DNA of 64,000 nt from Serratia symbiotica (GCA_900016775.1 LN890288.1:62001-126000), one strand, 5' to 3'; positions 11,136-21,592 are shown, counted from the stretch's first letter. Program-made: numbers and translations. Notes: generated by a model from the letters alone, not told the origin.

Positions 11136-11168
11136 ATAAAAATGGTGTTTTTAAAACACCATTTTTAT
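11136..11168. terminator. Bidirectional terminator between thyA and ihfB
   Basis: Perfect inverted repeat with 16-bp arms around AATGGTGTTTT / AAAACACCATT, flanked by A- and T-runs on both sides. It sits between the convergent thyA (plus) and ihfB (minus) genes and is one of the few spacer elements with several G/C pairs. Confidence 0.8.
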
Positions 11169-11201
11169 ATTTTTTATAAAAACTTTTTATAATAATAAAA
11201 A

Positions 11202-11486
11202 TTAATTATATTTATTAATACGATTACGTAGTGATTTACCAGGTTTAAAATGAGGAACATATTTACCACTTAAATCTATTTGATTACCTGTTTTTGGATT
11301 CCTACCTATATGAGGTATATGATAGTGTAATGTAAAACTACCAAACCTACGAATTTCAATACGTTCATTATTGGATAATATTGTAATCATATGTTCAAGA
11401 ATTTTTTTTACTGTATTTTCAATAATTTTTATAGGAATATGAGATTTTTGAATAGCAAGTTTTTTAATTAATTCAGATTTAGTCAT
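11202..11486 (-). CDS. ihfB: Integration host factor beta subunit
   Basis: DNA-bending nucleoid protein, normally a heterodimer with IhfA. 94 residues as in E. coli, opening [11 protein letters not shown]. The beta-ribbon arm [24 protein letters not shown] is intact. The usual Gly-Phe-Gly-Ser-Phe at the start of the arm reads Arg-Phe-Gly-Ser-Phe here (residues about 46-50), an uncommon residue at that place. It lies directly downstream of rpsA (57-base spacer), as in enterics. hupB, encoding another nucleoid protein, is missing from its normal place in this window. Confidence 0.96.
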   Translation of the reverse strand: MTKSELIKKLAIQKSHIPIKIIENTVKKILEHMITILSNNERIEIRRFGSFTLHYHIPHIGRNPKTGNQIDLSGKYVPHFKPGKSLRNRINKYN

Positions 11487-11543
11487 AATTTTAATATTTT
11501 AATAAAATTAATAATCTTAAGTTATTTAGTAATTTTTATTTTA

Positions 11544-13217
11544 TTATTCATTTTTAGCTGCTTTAAAAGCTTCAATCATTGTATTAGAAAAGTTTTCTTC
11601 TTCTGATATATGATTAATAGAATTTATTTTTTCTATTTCTTTATTCTTAATTTGTGAATGAATAGATAAATTTATTAATCTGTTTTTACGATCAATGCTT
11701 ATAAATTTAACTTCAATTTCATCTCCACAATTTAATGGTAAAGAATTATTTTCAGTTTGATTTTTAGATATTTCAGAAGTACGAATATAACCTTCTACAT
11801 TATTTTCTAATTGTACTGTAATACCTTTTTCATTAATTAAAGTAATTTTTCCTTTAACAATAGATCCTTTTTTATTAAGAGATAAATAATTATTAAAAGT
11901 ATCTTCAGTTAATTGTTTAATACCTAAAGATATACGTTCTCGTTCTGCATCAACTTGTAACACAATAGCAGAAATTTCATCATTTTTTTTATATTCACGT
12001 ACTGCTTCTTCACCTGAAATATTCCAAGAAATATCAGATAAATGTACTAAACCATCAATACCACCATTTAATCCAATAAAAATACCAAAATCAGTAATAG
12101 ATTTTATTTTTCCTTCAACACGATCACCTTTATGATGAGTTTCTGCGAATTTTTGCCATGGATTAGATTTACATTGTTTTAAACCTAAAGAAATACGACG
12201 ACGTTCTTCATCAATATCTAAAACCATAACGTCTACTATATTTCCTACGTTTACTACTTTAGATGGATGAATATTTTTATTAGTCCAATCCATTTCAGAA
12301 ACATGTACTAAACCTTCAACACCTTCTTCAATTTCTACAAAACAACCATAATCAGTTAAATTGGTCACACGACCAGATAATTTAGTATTTTCTGGATATC
12401 TTTTTGCTATAGCAACCCATGGATCTTCTCCTAATTGTTTTAAACCTAAAGAAACACGAGTTCGTTCACGATCGAATTTTAATATTTTAACCGTAATTGT
12501 ATCACCTACATTAACAATTTCACTTGGATGTTTTACACGTTTCCATGCCATATCAGTAATATGTAATAATCCATCTACGCCACCTAAATCTACAAATGCA
12601 CCATAATCAGTAAGATTTTTAACAATACCTTCAATTTCTATACCTTCTTGTAAATTTTTTAACAGTTGATCTCGTTCTGCACTATTATCAGATTCAATAA
12701 CAGCACGACGTGAAACTACAACATTATTACGTTTTTGATCTAATTTAATAACTTTAAAATCAAGTTCTTTTCCTTCAAGATGTAACGTATCACGTACTGG
12801 ACGTACATCAACTAATGAACCTGGTAAAAATGCACGAATACCATTTAATTCAACAGTAAATCCACCTTTAACTTTTCCATTAATAATTCCAACAATAGTA
12901 TTAACATTTTCATATGCATTTTCTAATGTAATCCATGCTTCGTAACGTTTGGCTTTTTCACGAGAAAGTAGAGTTTCACCAAAACCATCTTCAATAGCTT
13001 CTAATGAAACATCAACTTTATCACCAATTTGGATTTCTATTTCACCTTGTGCATTTTTAAATTGTTCAATAGGTATAGAAGATTCGGATTTTAATCCAGC
13101 ATCAACTAAGACAATATCTTTGTCAATAGAAACAACAATACCACTAACAATAGAACCTGGACGAGTTTCAATAGTTTTTAATGATTCTTTAAAAAGTTGT
13201 GCGAAAGATTCAGTCAT
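11544..13217 (-). CDS. rpsA: 30S ribosomal protein S1
   Basis: Binds mRNA on the 30S subunit and helps initiation on weak or unstructured leaders, which matters here because many genes lack a clear Shine-Dalgarno. 557 residues, the E. coli length, with six S1 (OB-fold) repeats. Repeats such as [20 protein letters not shown] and [21 protein letters not shown] are easily seen. It lies between cmk and ihfB in the conserved order. The leader (13218-13325) is not AT-pure and can form small hairpins, consistent with S1 autoregulation. Confidence 0.97.
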   Translation of the reverse strand: MTESFAQLFKESLKTIETRPGSIVSGIVVSIDKDIVLVDAGLKSESSIPIEQFKNAQGEIEIQIGDKVDVSLEAIEDGFGETLLSREKAKRYEAWITLENAYENVNTIVGIINGKVKGGFTVELNGIRAFLPGSLVDVRPVRDTLHLEGKELDFKVIKLDQKRNNVVVSRRAVIESDNSAERDQLLKNLQEGIEIEGIVKNLTDYGAFVDLGGVDGLLHITDMAWKRVKHPSEIVNVGDTITVKILKFDRERTRVSLGLKQLGEDPWVAIAKRYPENTKLSGRVTNLTDYGCFVEIEEGVEGLVHVSEMDWTNKNIHPSKVVNVGNIVDVMVLDIDEERRRISLGLKQCKSNPWQKFAETHHKGDRVEGKIKSITDFGIFIGLNGGIDGLVHLSDISWNISGEEAVREYKKNDEISAIVLQVDAERERISLGIKQLTEDTFNNYLSLNKKGSIVKGKITLINEKGITVQLENNVEGYIRTSEISKNQTENNSLPLNCGDEIEVKFISIDRKNRLINLSIHSQIKNKEIEKINSINHISEEENFSNTMIEAFKAAKNE

Positions 13218-13325
13218 GTTATTAATCTTTAGGATTTTTTAGTTTTAACATCCATTTAATTCCATATAAAAGGAGTTGTTTAATATACCTATTATTAGCT
13301 TCATGCTAAAAGGATTAAGAGTTTA
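13218..13325 (-). promoter_or_regulatory. Structured rpsA leader, candidate S1 autoregulatory region
   Basis: The 108 bases before rpsA keep much more G/C than other spacers. On the minus strand they contain a hairpin TTAGC-ATGAA-GCTAA (13295-13309), an AACTCC/GGAATT pairing downstream of it, and a GGAT/ATCC pairing just before the ATG. No classical Shine-Dalgarno is present. In E. coli the rpsA leader is a set of hairpins with GGA elements that S1 uses to control its own translation; the location and form agree, but the equivalence is inferred. Confidence 0.5.
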
Positions 13326-13391
13326 AAAATAAATGTAATATAATATATTATTTCTTAAAAATAAATTTTAAAAATATTAATAATATTTTAA

Positions 13392-14078
13392 TTATTTAGG
13401 TAATTTTAAAATTTTTTGTATATATAATAATGCTTTTTTAGTCATCATATTTATTGTTAAATTAGTTGAGTTTAAAAAAAAAGCATTTGAAGCAGGTATT
13501 AAAGGTGAAATAATTCTATTATAATCAAGATTATCTCGTTTTTTTATTTCAGTTAAAATATATTTAATATTAACATTATAACCTTTTTTTTGCAAATGTA
13601 CCTTACGACGTTTTGCACGTTCTTCTATACTAGCATTTAGAAAGATTTTAATTGGAGCATTAGGAAAAACTATTGTTCCCATATCTCGACCATTAGCAAT
13701 TAAACCAGGTTTTTTATAGAATTTACGCTGTTTAAATAATAATATTTCTCTTACTGTAGGTAAAGTAGCAATTTTTGAAGAGATATTACTAATTTCTTCA
13801 GTATATATTTTGTTAGTAATATCTTGATTTTTAAAAAATATTTTTAATTTATTATCTTCATTTATAAAAGAAATTTTAAGATTTGTAGCAATTTTAATTA
13901 TTTCATTGATAGAATATAAATCTATTTGATTATTTAACATTATAAATGCTAATGTACGATATATTGAACCAGAATCTAATAAATTCCAATTCAGTAATTT
14001 TCCTAATTTTTTAGATAATATACTTTTACCAGAATTACTGGGTCCATCTATAGTTATTATTGGAGTTATATTTTTCAT
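13392..14078 (-). CDS. cmk: Cytidylate kinase
   Basis: Phosphorylates CMP and dCMP. 228 residues (E. coli 227). The P-loop is IDGPSNSGKSILSK near residues 9-22, where E. coli has GPSGAGKGT; the Lys and hydroxyl residue are kept. LLDSGSIYRTLAF and the ANGRDMGTIVFP segment follow. In enterics aroA lies just upstream; here only 242 bases of A/T separate cmk from serC. Confidence 0.95.
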   Translation of the reverse strand: MKNITPIITIDGPSNSGKSILSKKLGKLLNWNLLDSGSIYRTLAFIMLNNQIDLYSINEIIKIATNLKISFINEDNKLKIFFKNQDITNKIYTEEISNISSKIATLPTVREILLFKQRKFYKKPGLIANGRDMGTIVFPNAPIKIFLNASIEERAKRRKVHLQKKGYNVNIKYILTEIKKRDNLDYNRIISPLIPASNAFFLNSTNLTINMMTKKALLYIQKILKLPK

Positions 14079-14320
14079 TTTTATAGTAAATATTTATAGA
14101 AATAAAATTATAATAATGATTATAATTTATAATGATAATTTATGTAATTTAAATTTTTAATATATCATTTAATATATAATATAATTATTATAGATATTTA
14201 ATAAAATATATTTTTAATATATTATTATATAATATTTTATATTGTAATTTAAATATTTATATAAGGAATATTTATTCTATAAAATTAATATTTTTATGTA
14301 TTAATAAATATAAATAGATT

Positions 14321-15406
14321 TTATCCATATTTACGTTCAAAATCATTCATAAATTCAGTTAATATTTTAACTCCATCTATTGGCATAGCATTATAGATAG
14401 AAGCACGTATTCCACCTATTATACGATGACCATTAAGTGATTGTAATCCAATATCTTTTGCTTTATTAATAAATTTTTGATTTAATGTTGAATCAGCTAA
14501 TTGAAAAGAAATATTCATCCATGAACGATTAATAGGGGAAATTTCATTATAATAAAAATCAGAATGATCAATAGTAGAATATAATAATTCAGCTTTAGCT
14601 TGATTACGTTTTTTTATTTCTATTAATCCTCCTTGTTTTTTTAACCATTTAAAAACAAGACTTGAAATATACCAAGCAAAAGTTGGGGGGGTATTAAACA
14701 TAGAATTATTTTTAGCTAAAATAGTATAATTTAGAATGGAAGGTACTTCTCGACGTGCTTGACCTAAAAGATCTTCACGTATAATAACTAATGTTAATCC
14801 AGCAGGACCTATATTTTTTTGTGCTCCTGCGTAAATTATACCAAAACGATTTATTTTTAATGGACGAGATAAAATAGTAGATGAATAATCACCAATTACA
14901 ACATTTTTACCAAAATTTGGTGTTTCATTAATAGCTATACCACATATAGTTTCATTAGGGCAATAATGTATATAAGCTGTATTAGTATTAATTTTCCATT
15001 CTTTCATTGGTTTTATTGCATATAATTTATTATTATAAGTTTTTACATTAATAATGTTTGGAATACAATATTTTTTAGCTTCATTAATTGCACTTTGTGC
15101 CCAATATCCACTATTGATATAATCAGCAGTATTTTTATTTTTTAATAAGTTTAGTGGTAATGCAGCAAATTGTGCTCGAGCACCACCATGACAAAATAAA
15201 ACTTTATAATTTAATGGAATATTTAATAAATCACGTAAATCTTGTTCAGATTCTTGAGCAATTTCAATAAATTCTTTACTATGATGACTAATTTCCATTA
15301 CTGAAATTCCTAATTTTTTCCAATTACGTAATTCTTTTTGTGCATGTTTTAAAACTTCTATAGGTAACATGGAAGGACCAGAACTAAAATTATAAATTTG
15401 TTTCAT
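14321..15406 (-). CDS. serC: Phosphoserine aminotransferase
   Basis: PLP enzyme that makes phosphoserine, and also 4-phosphohydroxythreonine for de novo pyridoxal phosphate synthesis. 361 residues (E. coli 362). It starts [15 protein letters not shown], contains [18 protein letters not shown], and carries the PLP lysine in [12 protein letters not shown] near residue 198. The Shine-Dalgarno TGGAGAT precedes the ATG. First gene of the serC-cmk-rpsA-ihfB block. Whether its main job here is serine or vitamin B6 cannot be told from the window. Confidence 0.96.
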   Translation of the reverse strand: MKQIYNFSSGPSMLPIEVLKHAQKELRNWKKLGISVMEISHHSKEFIEIAQESEQDLRDLLNIPLNYKVLFCHGGARAQFAALPLNLLKNKNTADYINSGYWAQSAINEAKKYCIPNIINVKTYNNKLYAIKPMKEWKINTNTAYIHYCPNETICGIAINETPNFGKNVVIGDYSSTILSRPLKINRFGIIYAGAQKNIGPAGLTLVIIREDLLGQARREVPSILNYTILAKNNSMFNTPPTFAWYISSLVFKWLKKQGGLIEIKKRNQAKAELLYSTIDHSDFYYNEISPINRSWMNISFQLADSTLNQKFINKAKDIGLQSLNGHRIIGGIRASIYNAMPIDGVKILTEFMNDFERKYG

Positions 15407-15618
15407 TTTATCTCCATAAAATACTCCATTTATTATTAAAAATTTTGTGAAATTATATAATAATATTATATTTAAATTTTAAAGAATTTATATATTTATT
15501 AAATATATATTTAATTATTTTATTTTTATAATTAATTGATTTTATATTATATTTTAAATTAAATAAATTATTAATTATATTTCATATATAATTTTAATAA
15601 ATATAATATATATAAATA

Positions 15619-17019
15619 TTAATTATAATTTAAATGTTTTTTATTTAAAAATTTATAACATAAACTAAGTATTATAAACCATAAAAATGTAATTATAAGA
15701 GCTTTTTGAGTATCTTCATAAAGTGTTAATAATATAAAAATAAAAATAAAAAATATTATACATATCCAACACATTATTTTTCCAGCAGGCATTTTATAAA
15801 TTGATTTTTTATGTAATATAGGATATTGTTTACGATATATTAAATATGAATATAAAATAACACTCCAAATAAATATAAATAAACTTGCTGAAACAGTAGT
15901 AATTAAAGTAAATATTATCATTATATTAGGAATTAAAAAAATTAATATTGTTCCAGATAATAAACATATACATGAAAAAATTAATCCATTTATTGGTATT
16001 GATTGATAAGAGAGATTATTAAATATTTTAGGTGCATTACCTGTTTTGGCTAATCCAAATAACATACGACTAGTAGAAAATATTCCGCTATTAGCAGAAG
16101 AAATAGCTGAAGTTAATACTACAAAATTAATAATATTAGCTGATGATGGTAAACCAAAAATAGAAAATAATTCAACAAATGGACTTTTATATGTAACAAT
16201 TAAATTCCAAGGTGTAACTGACATAATAATAATTAATGTAAAAATATAAAACATAATAATTCGTAATGGAATAGCATTTATAGCACGTGGTAAATTTTTT
16301 TCTGGATTAATAGTTTCTGCTGCAGTAGTACCTACTAATTCAATACCAACAAAAGAAAATATTGCTATTTGAAAACTTGCAAAAAAACCATTTATACCTT
16401 TTGGAAAAAAATCACCATTATTCCAAAGATTAGAAAACGATGCAATAATACCTAATGGTGATTGAAATTTCATAAAAATCATAATTAAACCAGAAATAAT
16501 TAAACTCATAATTGCAATAATTTTTATTATTGCAAACCAAAATTCAGTTTCTCCAAATATTTTTACTGTTATTAAATTTAAACAAAATAATAATGTTATA
16601 TATATCAATGAAGTAATACATTGAGATAAATTAGGAAACCAAAATTGAGTATAAGATGTAATAGCTATTATATCAGCAATACCAGTAACTAACCAACAAA
16701 ACCAATAAGTCCAACCAGTAAAAAATCCAGCCCATGGACCAATTAAATCTGAAGTAAAATCATTAAATGATTGATATTTTAAATTTGATAATAATAGTTC
16801 ACCCATAGCACGCATAAGAAAGAATAATATAAATCCAATAATTATATATACTATAATAATAGAAGGACCAGTTAAATTAATAGTTTTTCCTGAACCCATA
16901 AATAAACCTGTACCAATTGCACCACCTATAGACATTAATTGAATATGTCTATTACTTAAATTTCTTTTTAAGTTTTTTTTTGATATAAAGTTATTATTAA
17001 TTTTAGAATTTTTTAGCAT
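15619..17019 (-). CDS. cycA: D-alanine/D-serine/glycine permease (amino acid-proton symporter)
   Basis: Inner-membrane APC-superfamily symporter for glycine, alanine and D-serine. 466 residues (E. coli CycA 470). It starts with RNLSNRHIQLMSIGGAIGT and contains GLFMGSGKTINLTGPS, MRAMGELLLSNL, FTGWTYWFCWLVTG and FSFVGIELVGTTAAE, nearly unchanged from CycA. About twelve hydrophobic segments. The close match points to CycA rather than the AroP or LysP relatives. It would supply small amino acids from the host. A GGACAT sequence lies before the ATG. Monocistronic. Confidence 0.93.
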   Translation of the reverse strand: MLKNSKINNNFISKKNLKRNLSNRHIQLMSIGGAIGTGLFMGSGKTINLTGPSIIIVYIIIGFILFFLMRAMGELLLSNLKYQSFNDFTSDLIGPWAGFFTGWTYWFCWLVTGIADIIAITSYTQFWFPNLSQCITSLIYITLLFCLNLITVKIFGETEFWFAIIKIIAIMSLIISGLIMIFMKFQSPLGIIASFSNLWNNGDFFPKGINGFFASFQIAIFSFVGIELVGTTAAETINPEKNLPRAINAIPLRIIMFYIFTLIIIMSVTPWNLIVTYKSPFVELFSIFGLPSSANIINFVVLTSAISSANSGIFSTSRMLFGLAKTGNAPKIFNNLSYQSIPINGLIFSCICLLSGTILIFLIPNIMIIFTLITTVSASLFIFIWSVILYSYLIYRKQYPILHKKSIYKMPAGKIMCWICIIFFIFIFILLTLYEDTQKALIITFLWFIILSLCYKFLNKKHLNYN

Positions 17020-17309
17020 TATAATGTCCTATAATTAGAATAAGTAATTTTATATATTTATTTTTTATAAATTTATATTAATTAAAATTAATTTAGATTA
17101 AGTAAAATGGTAAGATATAGGTTTTTTTATATAATAAGGATTATTATATTTATTAATAAGATTATAATTAATTATTTTTATATTAATATATAAGAGAGTG
17201 AAATTTAATTTTTAATATGTAATTAATTTAATAAAAATTTTAATTTATTATTTTTTAAAAATATTCAATAAATTTTAAAATATTAAAATAAATAAAATTA
17301 TAATAAATT
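17020..17309. other. Spacer, cspE terminator to cycA
   Basis: Mostly A/T with a slightly mixed patch at 17100-17210. It should hold the cycA promoter on the minus strand. No gene or RNA recognised. Confidence 0.5.
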
Positions 17310-17343
17310 ACTAACAAGCTAAGAATTAATCTAGCTTGTTAGT
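17310..17343 (-). terminator. cspE terminator
   Basis: Hairpin with 12-bp arms (ACTAACAAGCTA, 17310-17321, and its complement 17332-17343) around a 10-nt loop, about 70 bases downstream of the cspE stop. Confidence 0.7.
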
Positions 17344-17412
17344 ATTAAAGAGCTATTATATTAACAATATATAATTAGTAATATTATATACATAGAGATT
17401 ATAAATAACTAA

Positions 17413-17625
17413 TTAAATTGCAGTAACATTAGCTGCTGATGGACCTTTAGCTCCATTCTCAATAGAGAATTGTACATTTTGTCCTTCTGCTAAAGTTTTA
17501 AATCCTTGATCTTGAATGGCAGAAAAATGAACAAATACATCTTTACTTCCATCTGCTGGAGTAATAAAACCAAAGCCTTTTGATTCATTAAACCATTTTA
17601 CTTGACCTTTAATCATATTTGACAT
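17413..17625 (-). CDS. cspE: Cold-shock-domain protein, CspE type
   Basis: Single-stranded nucleic-acid-binding OB-fold protein, RNA chaperone and antiterminator. 70 residues from the ATG at 17625, preceded by AAGGAA at a good distance; an in-frame TTG at 17643 is less likely. RNP1 KGFGFITP and RNP2 VFVHFSAIQ are intact. The C-terminus [16 protein letters not shown] matches the [11 protein letters not shown] ending of E. coli CspE, whereas the second copy at 20817 matches CspC. A palindrome AGTTTATA-T-TATAAACT lies upstream at 17785-17801. Confidence 0.9.
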   Translation of the reverse strand: MSNMIKGQVKWFNESKGFGFITPADGSKDVFVHFSAIQDQGFKTLAEGQNVQFSIENGAKGPSAANVTAI

Positions 17626-18789
17626 GAAAATTTCCTTCGACAATAAATATAACTACTATAGGTATAATATAGGTTGTATTGATAATTTTATAAAAAATTA
17701 AATATAACATTCATTATAAAACACTATTTTATCAGATATAATTATAAATTTAAGTTATTTTATTTAGAATATTATGTATTAATAAGTTTATATTATAAAC
17801 TATATTTATTAACTTATGAGTAGATTTTAATAGTAACTCTTTTATTATAGTATATTAAAATAAAAATATAAAATATATATAATTTATTTTTTTTTAATAA
17901 TTATGATTTATATTGTTTATTAATTATTAAATTATTAAAATATTATATAATAATAATATTTTATATAAAAATATTATTAATTAATATATAAAATATTAAA
18001 AATAAATTAATTTTTTAAAATTAATTTAATAAATATTTTTATAAAATATTTTTTAAATATTATATGATTATATATAAATTATTATTAATTTTTAAATTAT
18101 TTATATATTAATTTTTCATAAAAAATATTAATTAAATTTTTATATAAATTTTATTTATAAAAAATTATTAAAATATTAATTTTTAATTAAAAAATTTTAT
18201 ATATATATGTTTAATTTATATTAATTAATTATATTAATATATTATGTTATTATATTATATATTATATAAATTAATAAAATAATTTTATTTTTAACATAAT
18301 TTATAATTACTATATATAGTTATAATAATTATACATTTTTAAATATTATATTTATTATTTATATAAAAAATATTTTTATTCATTTTATTTGAGAGAATTA
18401 AATAATTATTATTAATATTTATAATTAATTTTAATTAATATAATCATTATTAGAATTTTTTTTTAAAAAAATCTTCAAAGTATTTTATAAATATTAGTTA
18501 TTTAATAATTTTATTAAAAAAATTTATATATTTCAATTTTATAAGTATTGAATTTATTTAAGATATTATATTAATTTAAATTAAATTTTATTTAATAATT
18601 ATTTATTTATATTTTTTATAAAATAATAAATATTATTAATTTTTTATTTATAATATATTTATTATACATAATATTAATTTATATATATAAAATAATATTA
18701 AAATAATTTAAATAAAATATTATTAATATAATTATAAAGAATTATATATTTATATAATGATTATTATTTTTATAAATTTTTATTTAAAA
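17626..18789. other. Largest empty spacer, fabB terminator to cspE
   Basis: About 1.16 kb of nearly pure A/T between fabB and cspE, both minus strand. Only the first 230 bases next to cspE keep some G/C and probably hold its promoter and leader. I find no open frame with family resemblance, no RNA fold with G/C pairs, and no relic I can name. Confidence 0.6.
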
Positions 18790-18827
18790 CGCATAGAACA
18801 ATATTTAAATAATATTTGAACTATGCG
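18790..18827 (-). terminator. fabB terminator
   Basis: CGCATAG (18790-18796) pairs with CTATGCG (18821-18827), with a second inner AATATT pairing. On the minus strand it is followed by TTTT, and it starts 16 bases after the fabB stop. Confidence 0.75.
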
Positions 18828-18842
18828 ATTTAAAATTAATTA

Positions 18843-20054
18843 TTAAGTTATTTTTTTAATAATTAATGTAGCATTAGTTCCACCAAAACCAAAACTGTTA
18901 GACATAACAGTAATTAATTTACGCCATGTTGGTTTTGTAATAATATTAATACCAATTGTATGTTTATCTGGATTTTCAATATTAATACTTGGTGCAATAA
19001 ATTCATATTCAATCATAAGTAAACAATAAATTATTTCTTGTACACCAGCAGCACCTAAAGAATGACCAGTTATAGCTTTAGTAGCTGATATTGCTGGGGT
19101 TTGATTACCAAATACTTCACGAATTGCTTCTAATTCTTTAATATCACCAATAGGTGTAGATGTACCATGTGCATTGATATAATCAATAGGAGTATTGATA
19201 TTTAATAATGCCATTTTCATACATCGTACAGCGCCCTCTCCTGAGGGTGCTACCATATCTGCCCCATCAGAAGTTGCTCCATAACCAATAATTTCTGCAT
19301 AAATATGAACACCTCGCATCAATGCGTGTTCTAGTTCTTCAACAACTACTATACCACCACCCCCGGAAATAATAAAACCATCACGTGCTTTATCATAAGT
19401 ACGTGAAGCTTTTTTAGGATTATCATTATAATTAGTAGATAATGCACCCATTGCATCAAATTCACACGCCATTTCCCAACATAATTCTTCACCTCCTCCT
19501 GCAAAGATTATATCTTGTTTTCCTAATTTTATTAATTCTACTGCATGTCCTATACAATGCGCAGAAGTAGCACATGCTGAACTAATAGAATAGTTTACAC
19601 CTCGAATTTTAAATGCAGTTGCTAAGCAAGCAGCAATACCCGAAGCCATAGCTTTAGTTACCATATATGGACCTACACCACGTAAACCTTTCATTCTCAT
19701 TCTATCACATCCAGCAACTTGATTTCGTGGCGAACCTCCTCCAGATCCTACTACTAAACCTGTACGATCATTAGATATATAATTTAATTCTAAATTAGCA
19801 TCTTTAATAGCTTCTTTCATAGAGAGATAAGCATAAATAGATGCATCACTCATAAAACGCATTATTTTTCGATCAATTAAACCAGTAGTATTTAATTTTA
19901 TATTACCCCATATATGGCTACGCATACCTGAATTTTTTAATTCTTGAGAAAAAGTAATTCCAGATTTTCCTTTTTGAAGATTTTCTTTTACTTCTTTTTT
20001 ATTATTACCAATACTGGAAATGATTCCAAAGCCAGTAATAACTGCACGTTTCAT
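18843..20054 (-). CDS. fabB: 3-oxoacyl-ACP synthase I
   Basis: Elongating condensing enzyme of fatty acid synthesis, also needed for unsaturated fatty acids. 403 residues (E. coli 406). The active-site cysteine is in the [10 protein letters not shown] segment near residue 163, the catalytic histidines in [11 protein letters not shown] and [14 protein letters not shown], and the C-terminus has [20 protein letters not shown] precedes the ATG. Together with pssA and msbA it indicates that the symbiont builds its own membrane lipids. Confidence 0.96.
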   Translation of the reverse strand: MKRAVITGFGIISSIGNNKKEVKENLQKGKSGITFSQELKNSGMRSHIWGNIKLNTTGLIDRKIMRFMSDASIYAYLSMKEAIKDANLELNYISNDRTGLVVGSGGGSPRNQVAGCDRMRMKGLRGVGPYMVTKAMASGIAACLATAFKIRGVNYSISSACATSAHCIGHAVELIKLGKQDIIFAGGGEELCWEMACEFDAMGALSTNYNDNPKKASRTYDKARDGFIISGGGGIVVVEELEHALMRGVHIYAEIIGYGATSDGADMVAPSGEGAVRCMKMALLNINTPIDYINAHGTSTPIGDIKELEAIREVFGNQTPAISATKAITGHSLGAAGVQEIIYCLLMIEYEFIAPSINIENPDKHTIGINIITKPTWRKLITVMSNSFGFGGTNATLIIKKIT

Positions 20055-20763
20055 TTAATACCTCTTTCATATTAATTTTATTTACCCAAGGAATTTTTTT
20101 ATTACATTTTATTGTATAGTTATATATTGAATAAATTTAATTAATATTTTTTTTTAAAAATTTTATTTTTATATTATTAATTTTTATCTTATTCTTTGAG
20201 TTATAATTTATTAATTATAAATTTTAAATATATAAGAAAATATATTATATTTATATCATTTAATATTTTAAATTATATAAATATAATTTATTAAATTAAT
20301 TTTTTATAATAAAAATTAATTTAATAATAGTAATAATTTAATATTTTATAATTATTAAAATGATTTTATATTAATTTTATTTATGATTTTTATAAATAAA
20401 ATTAAATTACATATAATATTTATATATTAGAAAAATATTTAGATCTAAATTAATAAAAATATTAAAATATATAGTATTTTATTTAGAATATACAAAATAT
20501 TTTAATTTTTATAGAGAGATTATTTGTAGGTTTTAAAATATAAAATAAATTTTATAAAATTTATTTTATATTTTAGGAGAGATATTTATTTAATGTTTAT
20601 TTTATAAATAAAATATAAATATATTATAAAATATTATTTTAACATAAATTATTTAAAATAATATTATATAAACAAATTAATATAATATTTTAAAAATATA
20701 TAAATTAATAAATATTTAATAAATAAAATATGTAATTTTATTTTAAATAAATAGTTTTTAACA
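20055..20763. other. Spacer, cspC terminator to fabB
   Basis: 709 bases, mostly A/T. Next to fabB a mixed stretch (20055-20110) should hold the fabB promoter. It also holds a 17-bp-arm hairpin (20288-20327), a 14-nt palindrome ATTTAGATCTAAAT (20437-20450) and the 42-nt palindrome listed separately. No gene seen. Confidence 0.55.
20534..20575. repeat. 42-nt perfect palindrome flanked by GAGAGAT
   Basis: Arms 20534-20554 and 20555-20575 are exact reverse complements with no spacer. The heptamer GAGAGAT occurs on both sides in direct orientation (20514-20520 and 20577-20583), notable in DNA where G is rare. Confidence 0.85.
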
Positions 20764-20800
20764 ATTAAAAGCCCAAGCTTTAATAGCTAGGGCTTTTAAT
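20764..20800 (-). terminator. cspC terminator
   Basis: ATTAAAAGCCC (20764-20774) pairs with GGGCTTTTAAT (20790-20800), with an inner AGCT/AGCT pairing. On the minus strand a T-run follows the GC stem. It lies 17 bases after the cspC stop and is the most convincing intrinsic terminator of the window. Confidence 0.85.
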
Positions 20801-20816
20801 ATTACTTTTATGTTAA

Positions 20817-21026
20817 TTATATTGCAATAACATTTATTGCTGATGGACCTTTTTGTCCATCTTGAATTTCAAATTCTACGTTTTGACCTTCAGCTAAAGT
20901 TTTAAAACCATTTCCTTGAATTGCAGAGAAGTGTACAAAAACATCTTTACTTCCATCAATCGGGGTAATAAAACCAAAACCTTTAGACTCATTAAACCAC
21001 TTAACTTGACCTTTAATCTTTGCCAT
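20817..21026 (-). CDS. cspC: Cold-shock-domain protein CspC
   Basis: RNA-binding OB-fold protein, constitutive member of the Csp family. 69 residues. Starts [19 protein letters not shown] and has [20 protein letters not shown] and [14 protein letters not shown], almost the E. coli CspC sequence. Both RNP motifs are intact. AGGAAAG lies ahead of the ATG, and a small hairpin AGCGT-AAA-ACGCT (21051-21063) is further upstream. In E. coli cspC is preceded by the small gene yobF; a damaged copy lies in the leader here. Confidence 0.96.
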   Translation of the reverse strand: MAKIKGQVKWFNESKGFGFITPIDGSKDVFVHFSAIQGNGFKTLAEGQNVEFEIQDGQKGPSAINVIAI

Positions 21027-21084
21027 TTTGAATCTTTCCTGTGATTGTTTCAGCGTTTTACGCTATATATATAAATTAAATTCA

Positions 21085-21181
21085 TTACTTATTTGAGGCA
21101 TTAAGATAAGGATCGGCAGAAGAAGTGATATTTAACATTAACGTTTTTATTAAAAACTTCTTTACTGAAAATATCAAATAT
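21085..21181 (-). pseudogene. yobF: yobF relic in the cspC leader
   Basis: On the minus strand, reading from 21181, the frame gives IFSKEVFNKNVNVKYHF, matching E. coli YobF (IFSKEVLSKHVDVEYRF). After a one-base insertion at about 21121, the next frame gives SADPYLNAS, matching SAEPYIGAS. In the original frame a stop (TAA, 21101-21103) comes soon after the shift. The codon where the ATG should be reads ATA. So the gene is frameshifted and has lost its start, yet is still easily recognisable. It occupies the place yobF has in E. coli, just upstream of cspC. The E. coli protein is recalled from memory; the match across both frames is too long for chance. Confidence 0.85.
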
Positions 21182-21188
21182 ATACAAT

Positions 21189-21194
21189 ATTATA
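21189..21194 (-). promoter_or_regulatory. Candidate -10 box of the yobF relic-cspC transcript
   Basis: TATAAT on the minus strand, 8 bases before the relic start, with a weak TGTAAT at 21213-21218 as possible -35 (18-base spacing). It would give a cspC leader of about 155 bases containing the yobF relic. Confidence 0.4.
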
Positions 21195-21592
21195 CCTCAT
21201 TTTATTTAAAAAATTACATATTTTGTATATGATAACAAATTATTGTAAATTACTAATCAATATATCGCAAATTTTTTTCATATTTAATAATAAATATATT
21301 AAAATAAAATTAAATATAATTTAAGGTATTTTAGTAAATATTATAATTAATAGTGTTAATTATTTAAAATATATAAAATTAAATTTTATAATTTAAAATA
21401 TTTTATTAAAAAATTATTTTGATATAATATTAATTAATAATCTTATATAATATTATAAAATATCAATATATTTAATAATTAAAATAAAATAATTTATTAT
21501 ATGTTAAATATTTTATAATATTTTTTATTAAAATATTATTAATAATTTAATTGGAAAATAATTTAATTTTATTAAATATTTAATATGTATAT
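21195..21592. other. AT-rich spacer, pssA to cspC promoter
   Basis: About 400 bases upstream of cspC and downstream of pssA. A slightly mixed stretch to about 21280 adjoins the promoter; the rest is A/T-only and no feature is recognised. Confidence 0.5.

Noticed and set aside
12361-13242. Plus-strand open frames opposite rpsA
   Set aside because: Antisense shadows caused by the S1 repeats; rpsA on the other strand is unmistakable.
15619-17019. AroP or another aromatic/lysine permease
   Set aside because: The sequence follows CycA closely throughout (QFWFPNLSQ, FPKGINGFFASFQIAIFSF).
17626-18789. Replication origin in the largest AT-rich spacer
   Set aside because: AT-richness is general here; I saw no cluster of TTATCCACA-type DnaA boxes and no dnaA, dnaN or gidA neighbour.
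21027-21181. A live yobF gene
   Set aside because: The start codon position reads ATA, and the frame shifts by one base before the middle; no alternative start gives the whole peptide.
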